Positions 49,401 to 60,999 are shown, numbered from the stretch's first letter. The stretch: 64,000 nucleotides of DNA from Steinernema hermaphroditum (GCA_030435675.1 CM059624.1:13168769-13232768); one strand, 5' to 3'. A program made the numbers and translations. The notes: generated by a model from the letters alone, not told the origin.

Positions 49401-49855
49401 TTGAAGTTCACTTTAACAGTTTGTTTCTGCGTTAATTGAATGTTTTGACCGCGTACTGCCGGCCATCATGTAGTCACAAACCAAGTCCTTGAAGGCCAAA
49501 AATAATGAAAGAAAATATGTTTCTCGGTCCACTCCTTAAAATTTGCACAAAAAAAACTCGAAATGGTCCTGCTATTAATGATGGTCCCCATCGACTCATC
49601 CGTTTATTACGGTATGTTTCTACTGCGAACTCCATCTCCTTTCTGCTAACAGGATTCCAACACATTTTCTTCTAACTCCGCTAATAAGGTTTTAAAACGA
49701 AGATATAGTAGGTGCCAAAAATCAAAACTAAGCATTTTTTTCACACTTCACATCAAAACACCATTCAAACATAAAGCAAAGGTTCTAAAGACTCACTCCT
49801 CGAAGCCCGAAGACTCCCAGAACGAACAGGCGGGCATAGTTCGGTTGGTGGCCAT
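37414..49855 (-). CDS. FMRFamide-receptor-like 7TM GPCR, complete seven-exon gene
   Basis: Predicted rhodopsin-class neuropeptide receptor at the plasma membrane, 368 aa. Coding exons on the minus strand: 49855-49797, 40580-40298, 38906-38839, 38798-38603, 38013-37911, 37858-37771, 37723-37414. Every junction has GT/AG sites and the reading phase closes at all six (total 1107 nt). Start ATG is followed by a glycosylation site (NRT). TM1 and TM2 are in exon 2; TM3 crosses exons 2-3 (VANTGS then IWCVLL). TM4 is followed by NLPAFFE, typical of FMRFamide-like receptors. TM5 holds SCIPN. TM6 has the RSPSFLLDILE signature and TM7 ISNFLILVNSATNCLLF. A basic KRRIKRMNTIKKKRR tail follows. Odd points: the DRY position reads LKH (residues 124-126), and the NPxxY position reads NCLLF. 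A donor (GTATGT) inside the last exon could allow another C-terminus. Ligand not inferable. Confidence 0.87.
39000..40297. other. GPCR intron 2
   Basis: Intron from 40297 to 38907 on the minus strand. It holds a short internal duplication (GCAAAACTGTGA, AATGTGAGT) at 39320-39395 and no other recognisable element. Confidence 0.6.
44077..44234 (-). CDS. Exon-like fragment inside GPCR intron 1
   Basis: On the minus strand an acceptor (tttcattag, AG at 44236-44235) is followed by an open frame reading SIAETLGRFRNGMYEIDIYV and NEGIFVDVLNKARKSAPAA, to a TGA at 44077. Composition is coding-like and differs from the AT-rich DNA around it. No clear donor follows. It could be an exon of a nested gene, an alternative exon or a gene relic. 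Family not recognised. Confidence 0.28.
46120..46206. mobile_element. Small hAT-like MITE, copy 1
   Basis: Ends TAGGGTTGGCATTCG and (inverted) GTGCCCACCCTA. Flanks TATTAAAG and GATTAAAA share six of eight bases in register, suggesting an 8-base target duplication as made by hAT transposases. The same family occurs at 53728. Confidence 0.55.
47863..48052 (-). repeat. 5'-truncated SINE-like retroposon
   Basis: 190 bases nearly identical to the 3' portion of the 19 kb copy, with stem-loop and three TTTACACGA tail units. Target duplication TGGCACTGCAC at 47852-47862 and 48053-48063. Only the element's 5' part is missing, as expected from target-primed reverse transcription. Confidence 0.82.
49163..49311. 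mobile_element. MITE with mariner-like TIRs and TA duplication
   Basis: A 149-base element with inverted ends of about 28 bases: CAGTGGCGGTCATAGAAATA at the left and its near-complement ending CGCCACTG at the right. It is flanked by TA on both sides, the signature of Tc1/mariner insertion. No coding capacity. Confidence 0.82.
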
Positions 49856-50340
49856 TGTGTTCAGCTGCTCCTTGCGATAATCACGCTGTCTCCGGCCATA
49901 TGGGTGTGTTTTTGCCCAACTCTCTGAAATTGCACTTTTGAAGAGTGGAGAAATGGATTACCCCGGCTCGGTGCTCGGGTGAAGTGCCCATCTCGCACGA
50001 CAGATTAAGTCGCATTGTGTCCACTCTCACGACGCGCCGCTTTTCAAAAGGTTAAGTCGCGGACTTTCGGATTGGGGAGCAACCGGAAACGGTGGTGCCG
50101 CCACTTCCCGCTGCGAGGGAAGTCGTCAATTTTCTCGCGCTTATTTAGCATAATAACGCGCCCCGCCCAAGGTCCTGGAACAAGGAGGCGCGGCCGGGCG
50201 GAATGTAGACAGGAGAGGGGACGATAAACTATTAATGGAAGGGGAAAGAAGTGGAGGGCATTCTTCAAAAAACAAGTCGACTTCCAGTGCACAGATGTGT
50301 TGTTCTCTGGTGTTAGGCAACCGGGAGATCAGAATTGAAT
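49856..50340 (-). promoter_or_regulatory. GPCR 5' region with candidate trans-splice acceptor
   Basis: This repeat-poor, GC-rich block lies directly upstream of the GPCR start. A strong acceptor (gtgcaatttcag, AG at 49925-49924) sits 68 bases before the ATG. It could accept a spliced leader or join a 5' UTR exon. Further upstream are a CCCCGCCC GC box near 50160 and AT-rich homeodomain-like cores. No CAAAAAT heptamer occurs here except at 50343, just outside. Promoter role is inference from position and composition. Confidence 0.5.
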
Positions 50341-50494
50341 AACAAAAATAGGCCTAGAGAAGAAATGTGTATTTGGCCTTTAAATTAAATCGACTGGAAT
50401 AAATAGAACTAGTGTATCGAGTATTCCGAGGGCCATCTTCAAGTTTTAATTTGAACATGGAGCGCAGATGATGTAGAGTCCCATGTCCAACGTC

Positions 50495-50610
50495 GGGAGT
50501 CCTCACAGATGGATGGAACTACTGCAACCCCATTGTTCCACGCCTTCCGGAAGGCGGGACGATCTTTGTGAGCAACACGACAAATCAAGAAGGATCACTC
50601 AGATTGTATC
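50495..50610 (-). repeat. Diverged SINE-like fragment
   Basis: Weak match to the core (GGAACTACTGCAACCCCATT, GGCGGGACGATC). Old copy. Confidence 0.35.
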
Positions 50611-50739
50611 CAAAAATGTATTCAAATGTCCAAATGTTAAAAAAATGAGACCAGCGCCTTCCAGGAAGCGTTGGGCTCTGGTTGAATATGCAGTGCACGC
50701 TATACAGCTTCGAAGCACGTAACATCGGTAATCTGATTA

Positions 50740-51640
50740 TCATTGTTCCCATCAGCCCTTGCAACTTCCGCCCAGCTCCCATTTATCAAGCACCATTTAG
50801 AAATAAAAAAAAATTTTTTTCATGAGTTAATAGAAAAGAAAACGAATGTTTAGTTAAACGAAGGAGCGAGATAAAAGTTAAACGATGCACGATTTTTCAA
50901 TTAAAAGTGGAAAGCAAGTGCAGTTATTAAGTGCGATGATTGTCTCTCATACGCGCGTGTAGCTTTCAAAGCGATGGGTCTTAATGACTCAGACAAAGAA
51001 GGTCAAAAACTAGAAGCTTTCATTATACCGTTATTTAAGAATAGGTGGAAGAGTTGTATCAAAAATATAATTGCCACCATAGTGCACGTATAGCTCGCTC
51101 GCACTGCTCCTCGCACAAGCCGACTTGAGCCGCCTTCTACTGGATCGTTTTATATACTAACTACGACGGGATAACTACGAATTGAGTCGAGTAAAACATG
51201 ATTTCGAAGTTATTTAAGTCCAATAGCGAAGATAGTGGCTGTTCATAGTCTTAATATGTTCTCCGAATAAAGCAGCCACTTATTCATCACCTAGCTTTTG
51301 TAACCGCGCTATTTTCAACATCTGCGATGGCATCATTCTTTACCAGATATCGCCCAATAGCCTAGCTTTTACTGTGTTCTTCGGGCAGTTCTGATCATTT
51401 GATTAAACAGTGATATTCTGCATATAGTCCATAAAAAATATTCATAGTACTTCACGACAGCAAAAATGAATATTAAGTACTGGATGTTTATTACATACCA
51501 TAGCATTGGAAAGAACTCAAAAATAGCGAAACGTCAAGTATGATAAGAACATATGGCATAAAAGAACTTAAGAGTTTCATTTTTTTGCGCATTTTGCAAG
51601 CATAGCAACAGTGATTGCGGTCCTGACTAGGTAGTGAAAC
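50740..51640. other. AT-rich non-coding
   Basis: No repeat or gene recognised upstream of the orphan exon at 51650. Confidence 0.35.
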
Positions 51641-51649
51641 GGATGTTAC

Positions 51650-51708
51650 CTGTGCAAGAACGGGCAGAATGAAGTGGCGCAGGGGTGCGTTCTTTGGCCG
51701 GAACGTGG
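51650..51708 (-). CDS. Orphan exon-like block, product unknown
   Basis: A 59-base minus-strand block lies between a textbook acceptor (cttttttcacag) and a donor (CACAG then GTAACATC). One frame is open across it: TFRPKNAPLRHFILPVLAQ, entering after one base of a split codon and leaving in phase 0. It is GC-rich and lies in a repeat-free island (51640-51880). No partner exon was found. It lies upstream of the GPCR exon 1 but that exon has its own start codon. Confidence 0.38.
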
Positions 51709-52729
51709 CTGTGAAAAAAGAAGAGGACAAACAGAGCGGGAGACGTCTTCCGCCGCGGAAGAGGAGTTCCACTCGTCGGCTGCGCCGCATTAAAGATTTA
51801 TCTTCGCGTATCGAATCTTCGAACGCAAACGAAGGAGTTCGTTGCACGGAGCAGAGGGGGTTTTGGATTACCTGACCATAAATCTAGCGAGGATCGATGG
51901 AAAAAGAGAGTTCAACGGGGTTGTGGGAAAGGGATGAATGTGGAATACTTTATGGCGAAACGCTGGCGTAGCCTGGCAGCAGAAAAGGGATGTATCGATG
52001 AAAAGTGAATTATTCGCACGAGACAGACGCAAAAATGGAAACGTTTACATTCGTAGTCTGCAACAAGCGTTCCCCATATGGTTCAAGAAAGATACTGAAA
52101 AGGTGATGACCGAAGCGAAGCCTCGTAGTATATACAGTTCAACATCGTTTAACATTCAAGGCCATGAATATGGTGAATACCGTGCGTCGCTGATCAAAAA
52201 TCGACATTTTTAACTCCCGAACCAAGGTGCTAAAAAAGCAAAAATCAATCTTGATTCAAGCGTTTTGAAGATAAATATCTGCAGTTTTACAAAAGCATTA
52301 CCAGCAAAAATGGGTCATAAGCGAAGGGCCGACACAACCCGGAGGGGAACCTAAACCGACCCTTACCAATTACGAATGAAACAAGTTCATAGCGGGGTAC
52401 ACTTTGGTGAGCGCATTAAAAAAGCCAGATATTTCGTATGTTCTCTAGCCGTTTTCCATGCGCTAGTTCAAATTCTGGGTCTCGCCACGCTGTGATTGAT
52501 CGCTTTTGTGAGTTCGAGAAAAGATAGACTATATTTCACTGCGTTTCCATTTCACATTTTTAGTCACTTTACCTCTTTTTGAGCACCAGTATTGCCGCTA
52601 GCTTGGTTAATCAGGACTATCGGGAAGAACGGCCATTGTCGTGGCAGTAACTTGGCGGGAAATCGGACGTATTGCTTCATTGCAAAATGAACAAAAAAGA
52701 AAAACTTCTACATTTTTTTGCTCGCATGA

Positions 52730-53195
52730 GTCTCATTCGTGTCGCGGTGGCGAGCGGTCGGTCTCTCATTCGCTCTCTAAGCGTATGATCGGTCAGACAG
52801 CAAACCCTGTGGAATCTGTGAGTTTTCCGGCTTCCAGAGGTAATTGCGACACCCGGAATCCGTAGTCCCACCACCACTGACAACAAGGTGTCCGACGCCA
52901 AGCATCCGACTGCGCGAGATGTCATCCCGAAGGTCGCCGACGCTCTGAGGACACCAAGGCCTGTGAAGACGCAACTCCTGCACCGCGGACTCATCTCTCC
53001 GAAGCAGATGCAAGCTCAGTGCCCCAAACGCCCGCGAAGAAGATGTTCCGTCGCAGTTTCTGGAGTTTCGAGCATTCCCTCATGCCCCGTGAAGTGCGCC
53101 GCCACCAACCCGTTCGTCATCTACGCCACGCCAGGGATGAAGTCGACTGCCCCTGATATCCTCTGTCTGTCTATTATCGGTGTCAGCTTTATAGA
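52730..53195 (+). repeat. SINE-like copy, near full length
   Basis: Same subfamily as 2985-3530, from GTCGCGGTGGCGAGCGGTCG to CTGTCTATTATCGGTGTCAG. The stem-loop and tail are missing at the right edge. Confidence 0.65.
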
Positions 53196-53727
53196 CGTCT
53201 TTAGGAAGGCCCGGATTGTATCAAAAATGGATTTCTCTGTTTCTTAGATTCATAGTCTACGGTATTTCCGACCAAAAATTTATGTTTCGTAATCTGTATG
53301 TATGGTCTGCATACATCATCATTTAAGATTCGACTCAAAAAAGAAACTTTTGCCGTACAGCTGTACTATAAAAAACTGAATTGGAATCAAACATTAAAAG
53401 TGCGTAGGAGTGCAAAAGCTGTTCAATAAGCCGGTACGGTGTGCATTGAGAACAGACTAGAAACTGCTATCAAAACGAATACGATTAATGGCTTTACTTG
53501 CATAATGACAAAAGCAGTTTTCCACTCAAAGCAAGGGTATCTTGGTCTAGCCCACAAAAATTAACGAGAGCGATCAAACAAGCGGATCCCTGAAAGCTCT
53601 AACACTTGAAAGCCATATAAACAGATAAGATCTCAGATCTCACTTTATGCACATCTGCGGAAAGGCTCGAAGGCCCGTCTACCAAAACAAGATGTTTGTC
53701 TAACCGAAATTAATGGGCCGCATTGAC

Positions 53728-53830
53728 TAGGGTTGGCACTCGTCTCGAACTCCAGTCACTCGCGTTCGAGTCGTGTTTCCGACCCTGCCCAACTCTGACT
53801 CGACACTTCTTGACTCGAATGCCAACCCTA
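53728..53830. mobile_element. Small MITE, copy 2 of the TAGGGTTGGC family
   Basis: Near-perfect inverted ends: TAGGGTTGGCACTCG and CGAATGCCAACCCTA, 103 bases apart end to end. The inside is rich in GACTCG/CGAGTC. The target duplication is not clear here. Confidence 0.6.
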
Positions 53831-54269
53831 ATGTTCACACAGGTCTACAGTCACACTCAGACCTTCAAATCTGTTTTCTTCTTTAGATAATTGATAAAGG
53901 TTGTGTTCAAAAATTTTCTATATAGCCAGATTACGATGTAATTAATAGTCCAAAAAACGTACTCAGACACGGTATAGTACTTTTAATATTGCTGCAGTAC
54001 CAAAAATAGAGTTCGACGTAGAGTTCAAATACAAAAAAGTACCACATAAGTTATAAAAAAGGTCCATGGACAAATCACTTTATAGCAATATACCAAAGCT
54101 TACAATCCCCTATGTCCACCGTATATCAAATCGAATGACCCGTCCAATTCCCCAACACAATAAATCTCGTCCAATTGGGCGATCTCGCACAAAACGATGT
54201 CTCCATTTTCTCTGCAAATCCATTACCCTGAAGCCAGCAAAAAGTAGCTTTGGGCAATTAAGATAAAAG

Positions 54270-54540
54270 TGCAGCTCGTAAAGCAAACAAAAGACCCCAT
54301 GGCTCATCCAATCAAAAGTCCAAACGGGAACGGCGGAACGAACACAAATGTTATATATGTGCAATCTCATTTGGGAGACGCGCTCACGTGCCGCACGAAT
54401 GGGTTGCCAGATTCAATAAGGTTCCTCTTAATTGGATTAGAACAAACAGCGATGGATTTGAGATGTGACTACGTCATGTCCCCGTATGCAAATAAAGCGG
54501 AAGAGATGTAACGGCTATTCTGGCGGCCGTCACAGTTCAA
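54270..54540. promoter_or_regulatory. Repeat-poor island with octamer
   Basis: Contains exact octamer ATGCAAAT (about 54487, followed by AAAGCGG), CTTAATTGGATTAG and TGACTACGTCA. No CAAAAAT. Candidate enhancer. Confidence 0.35.
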
Positions 54541-57050
54541 AGAACTAAAAAAGCAGACAAGATGTGGTGTACGAGAGGTGAACAACCAAAGCGGACCGAA
54601 CGTGAGAGCAGATCAGCGGATTCAAATTGCTTTTTCGCTGGGAAAAAGTGACGTGTTTTGAGAAATTTCACGGGGATGCAGAGCCTAGGGGAAGGTTTTA
54701 GAGGAAGTCACATGATCGCTTATGCTGAACTAACTGATTCCCGTTCCCTTGCAATGCTGCGCGTTAAAAAAGATACATTTTGGGGAGGTTTTGAGGTCAT
54801 GACCATCGCTAATGATGTAACAAACAAGTTCGGATTTGAAACACAGAATGAGTTGAAAATCACGAATTATGAACGACAAGCTCAACCAAAAATTTATCAA
54901 CAAGTCAACTGGACTTTGATACGCCAATCATTACGTTCACATCCGGTTTACTTCTCAGTATTGTGGATTCAATCGCTTAAAGTTTTTTAAGCGTTATCTA
55001 CAGCCACTTTCAAAAATAAATAGAGAAAACGATAGAGATCAAGTCAAAAGATCAAGTCCTAAAATATCGTTCAACTGCATAAAGCTGATTCAACCGCCTG
55101 GAGATTTGAATCGTACCCGTCCCCTGCACCGTTCTCTGTGAATGAGCTGGGATTTGGCTCAAATCTCAAAGGGGACGGTCGAGTTCCCAGTGGGACGGTT
55201 CAAATCCTGGTAAACAATGGCCCAAAGCGCAAGTTGTTCCATGCGAACGAGACAAACCCAAAATGAGTAACCGGAGGAAACCCATTGCGAACGGAACGCA
55301 TTCGCAAAGAGCATTTTCAGATGTTTGAAGGTCATCACGTATATCGCAATAAGCACAAATAGTTGAGATCTGACCATTCTACTATCATCATGCCTCTGGG
55401 AATAGTAGGCCTCGCGTTTCTTTACAGTATTTTTGAGTCATGCCTCTATCCGTTAGGCCGCCTTGCGTGTGTTTACCGCCTGTAGGCTACTCGTGTCTTG
55501 CCACTCGCAAAGCTACTTGGCCCTTATCACAAAAGAAAGCAACGTGCCTTGCGTGCCTTGCAAAAATAAGTACAGTCGCTTTTATTACAGTTATAGTTAT
55601 GCGCCTGATACTTCTGCTAACCATGCTTATGTTCAAAAACCATCGCAAAACGTGCATGTTTTTTCAATAGCCATATATTTTTCATCACCCAATAACATCT
55701 CTTTGATGGACAGAAAGGATAATAATAAAAGGCAAAGCGTCACCCGAGAAGACTTGATGCGTTAGCCAGACATATCTATGTACATAGTAAGAGGCATCGG
55801 AGTCAGACGCCGCTGCGCAGTAAAGTAAACATATGCACATTATGCGGGCGTGGACGTCCCGAAGCGAAGGCGATACTTGTATGTCAAGTGAGGGAAGATG
55901 TGGTGCCTCATAGAGTGGAGAAACAAGTTAGAGGTAGCTGTTGTGCATGCATGACAAAGGGAGACCAACAAGAAAGACGAAGAACTGAGTAGCATTCCAC
56001 TAATTGAGTTTTATGAGAAGTGGTGAATTATCGTCTCAGAGAACAACGTTCCTGAGGCCTAACTTCGTAAATGACATCTGCACCAGATATGGCTGCCAGT
56101 TCAAATGCTATTTAGAAACCCTTAAATCCCTTAGCCCTTAAACTGAGACGTTCAGGGATGTACAAAAATGAACAGAGAGCTCGTCCATGGTTCAAATCGA
56201 AGTCACATAAAATCACTAGTTATAAGCCTAAGCAGCACGCAAGTCGAAATTTACCGGTAAAGTGAATGGAAACTGGCTTCACTCTGCCGTCCCCTAAAAT
56301 CACAAAGTTGCCCTGTCACCGAATTCTCTGGATCTGTACCGTGTCATGCATGAGCGACCTGCGACCTATAGGTGACACCTGATGTTAACCAAGAAGAAGC
56401 ATGGAACTAAACAGCTTTGACAATGTAGACGATATGTGCATTGAACCGCTCTCTAAATCAAGGTTTAAGCTTAACTATTCAAAAATGAATAGAGCGCTAG
56501 ATTGTGGCTCAAATCAAAATCTCTAGGTGAGATAAGCCTAAGTAGTCGAGCCATCGAGTCTATGAGTGAAGCCGTCAAATTGCCCTCATGTACACCACCA
56601 ATAGTACGGTCCCCTTAAAGGGCATCCACCACGTGACCGTCATCCAGAGATTCTCTCCCTGGAGACTGGTCTGGTGGCAGACTCAGGCTACGACAAAGCA
56701 GGTTACTATTCTACTTAAGGCTAGCAGAGCCACTCAATATTTTTTCAAGAGTTGGCTATCAAAAATATAATAACCAACGATGGCATCCACCGGTCGTTTT
56801 ACCACACAATTACTGGTGAACGTATCTTTGCGAGAAACAATGGAAAGCCCACTTTCTAAATGAACGGGAAAATGGAATACCCGCTCGGCCAGCAACACAA
56901 TTTGTATAATGGAAAGCCATAAAAGGCAGCCACCTAAAGATTTATGTCGCTGAAAACAAAGCCAATTCTTAGTGCGCATTATAATCCATCATACTGTAGA
57001 TTTATTGCAGAGTTTATCCTGGAATATCGTTTATTCATACACCTGCAAGT
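54541..57050. other. AT-rich non-coding
   Basis: A hydrophobic open frame at 55159-55377 (-) and one at 54658-54990 (+) lack splice sites and recognisable motifs. No gene is called. Confidence 0.35.
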
Positions 57051-57720
57051 CGTCTGCTAGGTTTTCTCTGTCACAAAAATATGTTCACTGTGGTGTTCGA
57101 CCAGGAAAAAGACGTGAACAAAAATAACAAGTTCCTCGATTACAACTTGGATCCGTACCAGCCACAAATAGTCGACAACAAAAATTAATAGTAGCACAGT
57201 AAACATAAAATGATGTGAATGGTAATGCACTGTAAAGCGCATGTTAGGCTTTCTTTGCCACAAAAATATTACTCATTATTCACTGTTGTGTCCAGAGACT
57301 TTTGCGTATGGCCTGCCGCATAGCAACATTGCCAGATTACGCCGAAAATTTGATTATTTCATGGTGTTACAGGAGGCAAAAAACGACGCAATACAAGGAT
57401 GCCAAACATAACTGGTTCTTCGATTAGAACTTAGATCCACATCCGAGATGCTTCTAGTAGCATAAGGCACATTTTAGAACCGTGCCTGTGGCATAGCAAA
57501 AATATCAAAATAAGCCAGTTATCACTGAACGATTAACTTTTCCACCGCCCTTTAGGATTTTAGAAAATTACAAAGCTCACGTGTAGAAAGCACACACTTT
57601 AGGCATATCTGACATGGTTATATGTAGTAGAACGGACACCGAGACAAAAATATTATTATTTAAAAGAAGAAAAAAGCGGCACCAAAAATCACTGATTCTC
57701 CGATTATAACTTAGAATCCA
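57050..57720 (+). repeat. Three diverged direct repeats
   Basis: Units near 57118, 57405 and 57680 share TCYTCGATTAYAACTTRGATCC preceded by CAAAAATAAC, CAAACATAAC and CAAAAATCAC in turn. CACAAAAATAT also recurs at 57070 and 57258. Confidence 0.6.
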
Positions 57721-57779
57721 TATCAGTTAGAGAGACATGGCGACAAAAAAGAGCAATGGCAGGGTGGACACAAAAACGA

Positions 57780-58320
57780 GGATTATCCGGGCGACCCTCC
57801 CTCAATCCCCCACTTTCCCATGAACAAACCCAGATTTGAAATCCAACCCTCCTTCTCCCTGGCGGAAATGTCGGCGTCACCAGATCCGCGCCTTAACTTT
57901 GCCGCTTCCGCGATTTAAGTGCGCGTTTACAACCGCCCTAATGGCCCCTAACTCCCCCGTTCCTGCTTGCCGCTCCGTTTGTCCGGAGTCGAGAAGTCGG
58001 CACAGCGGCGGCCTCACGCGACGCCAAGATTAATCGAGCGATTAGGCGGTGACCTTCGCTCCCCTGGTCAACAAAACAAAAGTAGAAACAACGGCTCCGG
58101 GTGTTTGGGGGTATTCGGGAGGAAAGGTGGCGGCGGTCCCGACGCAACATGTGACAACTGTCGGAAGAAAAGTGAAGTGCCAACGGGGCGCACCAGCGCT
58201 GACAAACCGAATGTCACAGCAGTCGGCGGTGAAGAAGCAAACGAGAGAAAACGGTGCCACGCAAAGATCACAGTTTGAGGAGAACGGAGGAAAAATGCGG
58301 CAGACGGAGGGTCACATTTC
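57780..58320. promoter_or_regulatory. GC-rich repeat-poor island
   Basis: About 540 bases of high GC with homeodomain-like cores (GATTAATCGAGCGATTAGG) and no CAAAAAT. A pyrimidine-rich acceptor-like site exists on the minus strand near 58160, but no donor completes an exon. Confidence 0.35.
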
Positions 58321-58869
58321 AAAATATTAGTTTTGTCCTTTTCCCGAAGAACTTTAGAAGTTCGTTGTACGATGTTTATGAAAAGAAGATTTTTACGCAT
58401 TCACAGAAAGATATCAGTACGAAACTCAAACTGTACATTTTCAGCGCACTGCTAGTTTTTTTGAGATTCGCTTCCAGTAGCATCTGGTTTAATTAATCTG
58501 TTGCAAAAATCCATTTTATGTTTGCATGAGATTCAAGTGAAGAAAGGCACAGATAATCACGAACATCTACCGAAATATATCACTATGATAGAACGATAAG
58601 ATGAAAATCAAGATACCACTATAGTACCATATCGATACTCAAACTCCACAGTTCAAATGGAGTAGCGGTGAAGCAGTTTAAAAAGATTACAAATTTCAGA
58701 TTACAAGAATGCGTTTTATGTTTGCATGGGATCGATGGCAAGAAATGGACAGTTAATCGTGAACATGTACCATATAGTGTGGACGACAGTCTTTTAAGTC
58801 ATGCGCAGCAACATCAGCATCTCTTGTTTACAAACTAGGCTCTAAGTAGTATCACGTCTTCTTGCATCT

Positions 58870-58965
58870 TATGATCGGTTGGCGGCGCAGACTTCGAAGT
58901 TTGAGCGGGCCTTCGGCTTCACGTGGTGGCGCAGGAGGAGCTAAGCAGTGGTGATTCATCACTGG
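58870..58965 (-). repeat. SINE-like fragment
   Basis: GGCGGCGCAGACTTCGAAGT and CCTTCGGCTTCACGTGG match the 19.3 kb copy body. Confidence 0.45.
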
Positions 58966-59179
58966 TGACGTTGTTTCTGGGGCCATGTCTGGGCCATCAC
59001 ATTTTTATAAACCAAAGTTTGTTTCGAAACATTCCGTTCTTTATCAAGGGAAAGTGGCAAAGGAACTTCTAAAAATTTGTCGGCTCGAATTCGAAGAATG
59101 ATTCGCCTAAATACAGAGACACGGCTGCTGCTTTAGAGTAAGCGCATCCGTGCAGCGCTTCAACCTTTAAAGTCAACCA

Positions 59180-59480
59180 TACCATAGAAAAAAACGACAA
59201 CTTTCACGTGATCCTGCAGCTACTCCAAAAAGTCAACAATACCTTCATGGTCCTTTAACCACGTGTCCTTGAAACACGTATTGATTCCCCAAAAATTCCA
59301 CATAAATACCTAAGGAAATTCCGTTTGGTTACTACAAAAATCACGTGAATGTTGCTGGTTTTTGTATATAAAAATTTCATGCAACGAAAACCAACATTCA
59401 CGCGATCTTGCAGCTGCTCCACGAAGTCAGTCAGACAATCAAGGTTCTTCTGTAATGAGCATAGTACTAGCAACTCATCT
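59180..59480 (+). repeat. Diverged direct repeat pair
   Basis: 59190-59260 and 59390-59450 share AACTTTCACGTGATCYTGCAG, CTGCTCC and AAGTCA followed by CAATA. Confidence 0.5.
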
Positions 59481-59779
59481 AAAACCAACAGTACACAATT
59501 TGAAAGGCGAGTAGCCCAATCACAAAAATTATAAAAAAAACGTCTGGGAATTGTGATCTGATAAGGAAGACTCATAGGAAGAATTTATCTTCCGGCAATC
59601 TTGAAAACAATCCCCGGAAACGGACAAACAAAGGCAATAACCGGAAACTCACGTCACTCGGCTTATTTCCAATTCTTGGGCCTAAATAACTGTTTTGTCA
59701 CCATAAATGTGATTTTTCTCCTTGTTAGCACTACCATTTCCAGTATGCTAATAATATATCCGCATCGTTTACCTTTTGG

Positions 59780-60065
59780 AATCTACGGCACAACGCCGTG
59801 TAGAACGCTTAATGAACACAAAAAGGCCTAGTATCGTCGTCGGTACACACCGTAGTCGTCGAAATTCTTCTTCGCAGGGCACGGCATCAGAGTCGATAGC
59901 AATGATCCCGTCTGTGTGTGCGGGCGTCAGAGAGGCGCGGAGCTGATTCTGGTAGAGGCGCAGGCCGTGGAGTATAGTGGATGAAGTGGTGTAGAGAAAC
60001 CATTATCGGAGCAGCGGAGACTTTTGAGTTGCAACGATGCATCTTTTTGTGGCTTTGAAATGCAG
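59780..60065 (-). repeat. SINE-like copy with stem-loop
   Basis: Stem-loop ACGGCACAACGCCGT at 59788, then ACACCGTAGTCGTCG, AATTCTTCTTCGCAGG and GGAGACTTTTGAGTTGCAAC in the order of the 19 kb copy. Confidence 0.55.
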
Positions 60066-60419
60066 CCTAATGTACATGTACTTTTCGTATCGTTTGTAAA
60101 TTTGGCAAAAGCCTTTACAAGGAGGAACACGAAAAGATTCGCCAAAATGAAGTTGGAAATTAAGCTGGGAAATCATTCTCTCTATGGCACTCTCTGAGGT
60201 CTATCTTGGGAAACGAAAAAAGCGCTCCGTTAAAAGTTCATTTCGTTTCATTGTTCAAGAGGAACGTAGACCAGAGAGGTTGGTAGCGGCTAGACAAGAT
60301 ATATAGCCACTATGCACGCTCGAACAATTCAGCTGTTCAAGAGGAACGTACACCTAACCCTTTCACATAACAACGAAGGGAGGCTATGGCAAGTGGAAAT
60401 ATGTTGTAGTTTAAATTAT

Positions 60420-60690
60420 AATACTATATAATAATGCATAATAGCTTCTTGTCTTATGAATGTAGACAAAAATTCTTTCAATGAAAAAACCGTGAATCTT
60501 TTATTTTTATATAATTTTGGATTTACAATCTTGAAAAGTTGCCTACTGCGAAAACTGAAAGAAATCTTGTATATGAAATGTACAGTGCTATAATAATACA
60601 GACTGTCTTAAGAATGTAGGCAAAAATTCTATCGATGAAGAACCCATAGATCTGATTTTATGATCTTTAAAACTTGCCTATTGGGAATAC
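60420..60690 (+). repeat. Tandem duplicated block
   Basis: 60425-60550 and 60585-60690 share TATAATAATRCA, TGTCTTATGAATGTAG, GACAAAAATTCT and CTTGCCTA in order. Confidence 0.6.
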
Positions 60691-60999
60691 AGAGTGAAAT
60701 ACTGGTAGCTGGGACAGTGAAATGGAGAAAAAAGACGTAAAAGCAGACACATTTATCTTCAGTGAATCTTGAAAACATTCCTCAAAAACGCACAAACAAA
60801 ACCAAATCGGAAACTCCCATCACTCGACTTATCTGATCACCCAAAGTAAAACCACAACTGTTTATTCAGAAACAGCGAAGTAACGCGTGTACGACATGTG
60901 ACGAAACCTGGCTCCGTCGTCGCCGGGGCTCCCCCACCGCCTCGGCGGTTCTGTTTACTCACGTATCCAGTAACTCGATCCACACAGTTGTTTTCACAA

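Larger units (their letters stand above)
40581..49796. other. GPCR intron 1 (9.2 kb) with embedded repeats
   Basis: Contains a GC-richer block at 44280-44480, the exon-like fragment at 44077-44234, MITEs at 46120 and 49163, and the SINE at 47863. It also holds a small internal repeat at 47210-47510 (GAAATTCCATAAAACA twice). The rest is AT-rich with many CAAAAAT heptamers. Confidence 0.6.

Noticed and set aside
55159..55377. Hydrophobic minus-strand frame as a membrane protein
   Set aside because: Has an ATG but no splice site, promoter island or recognisable pattern. Too short to support.
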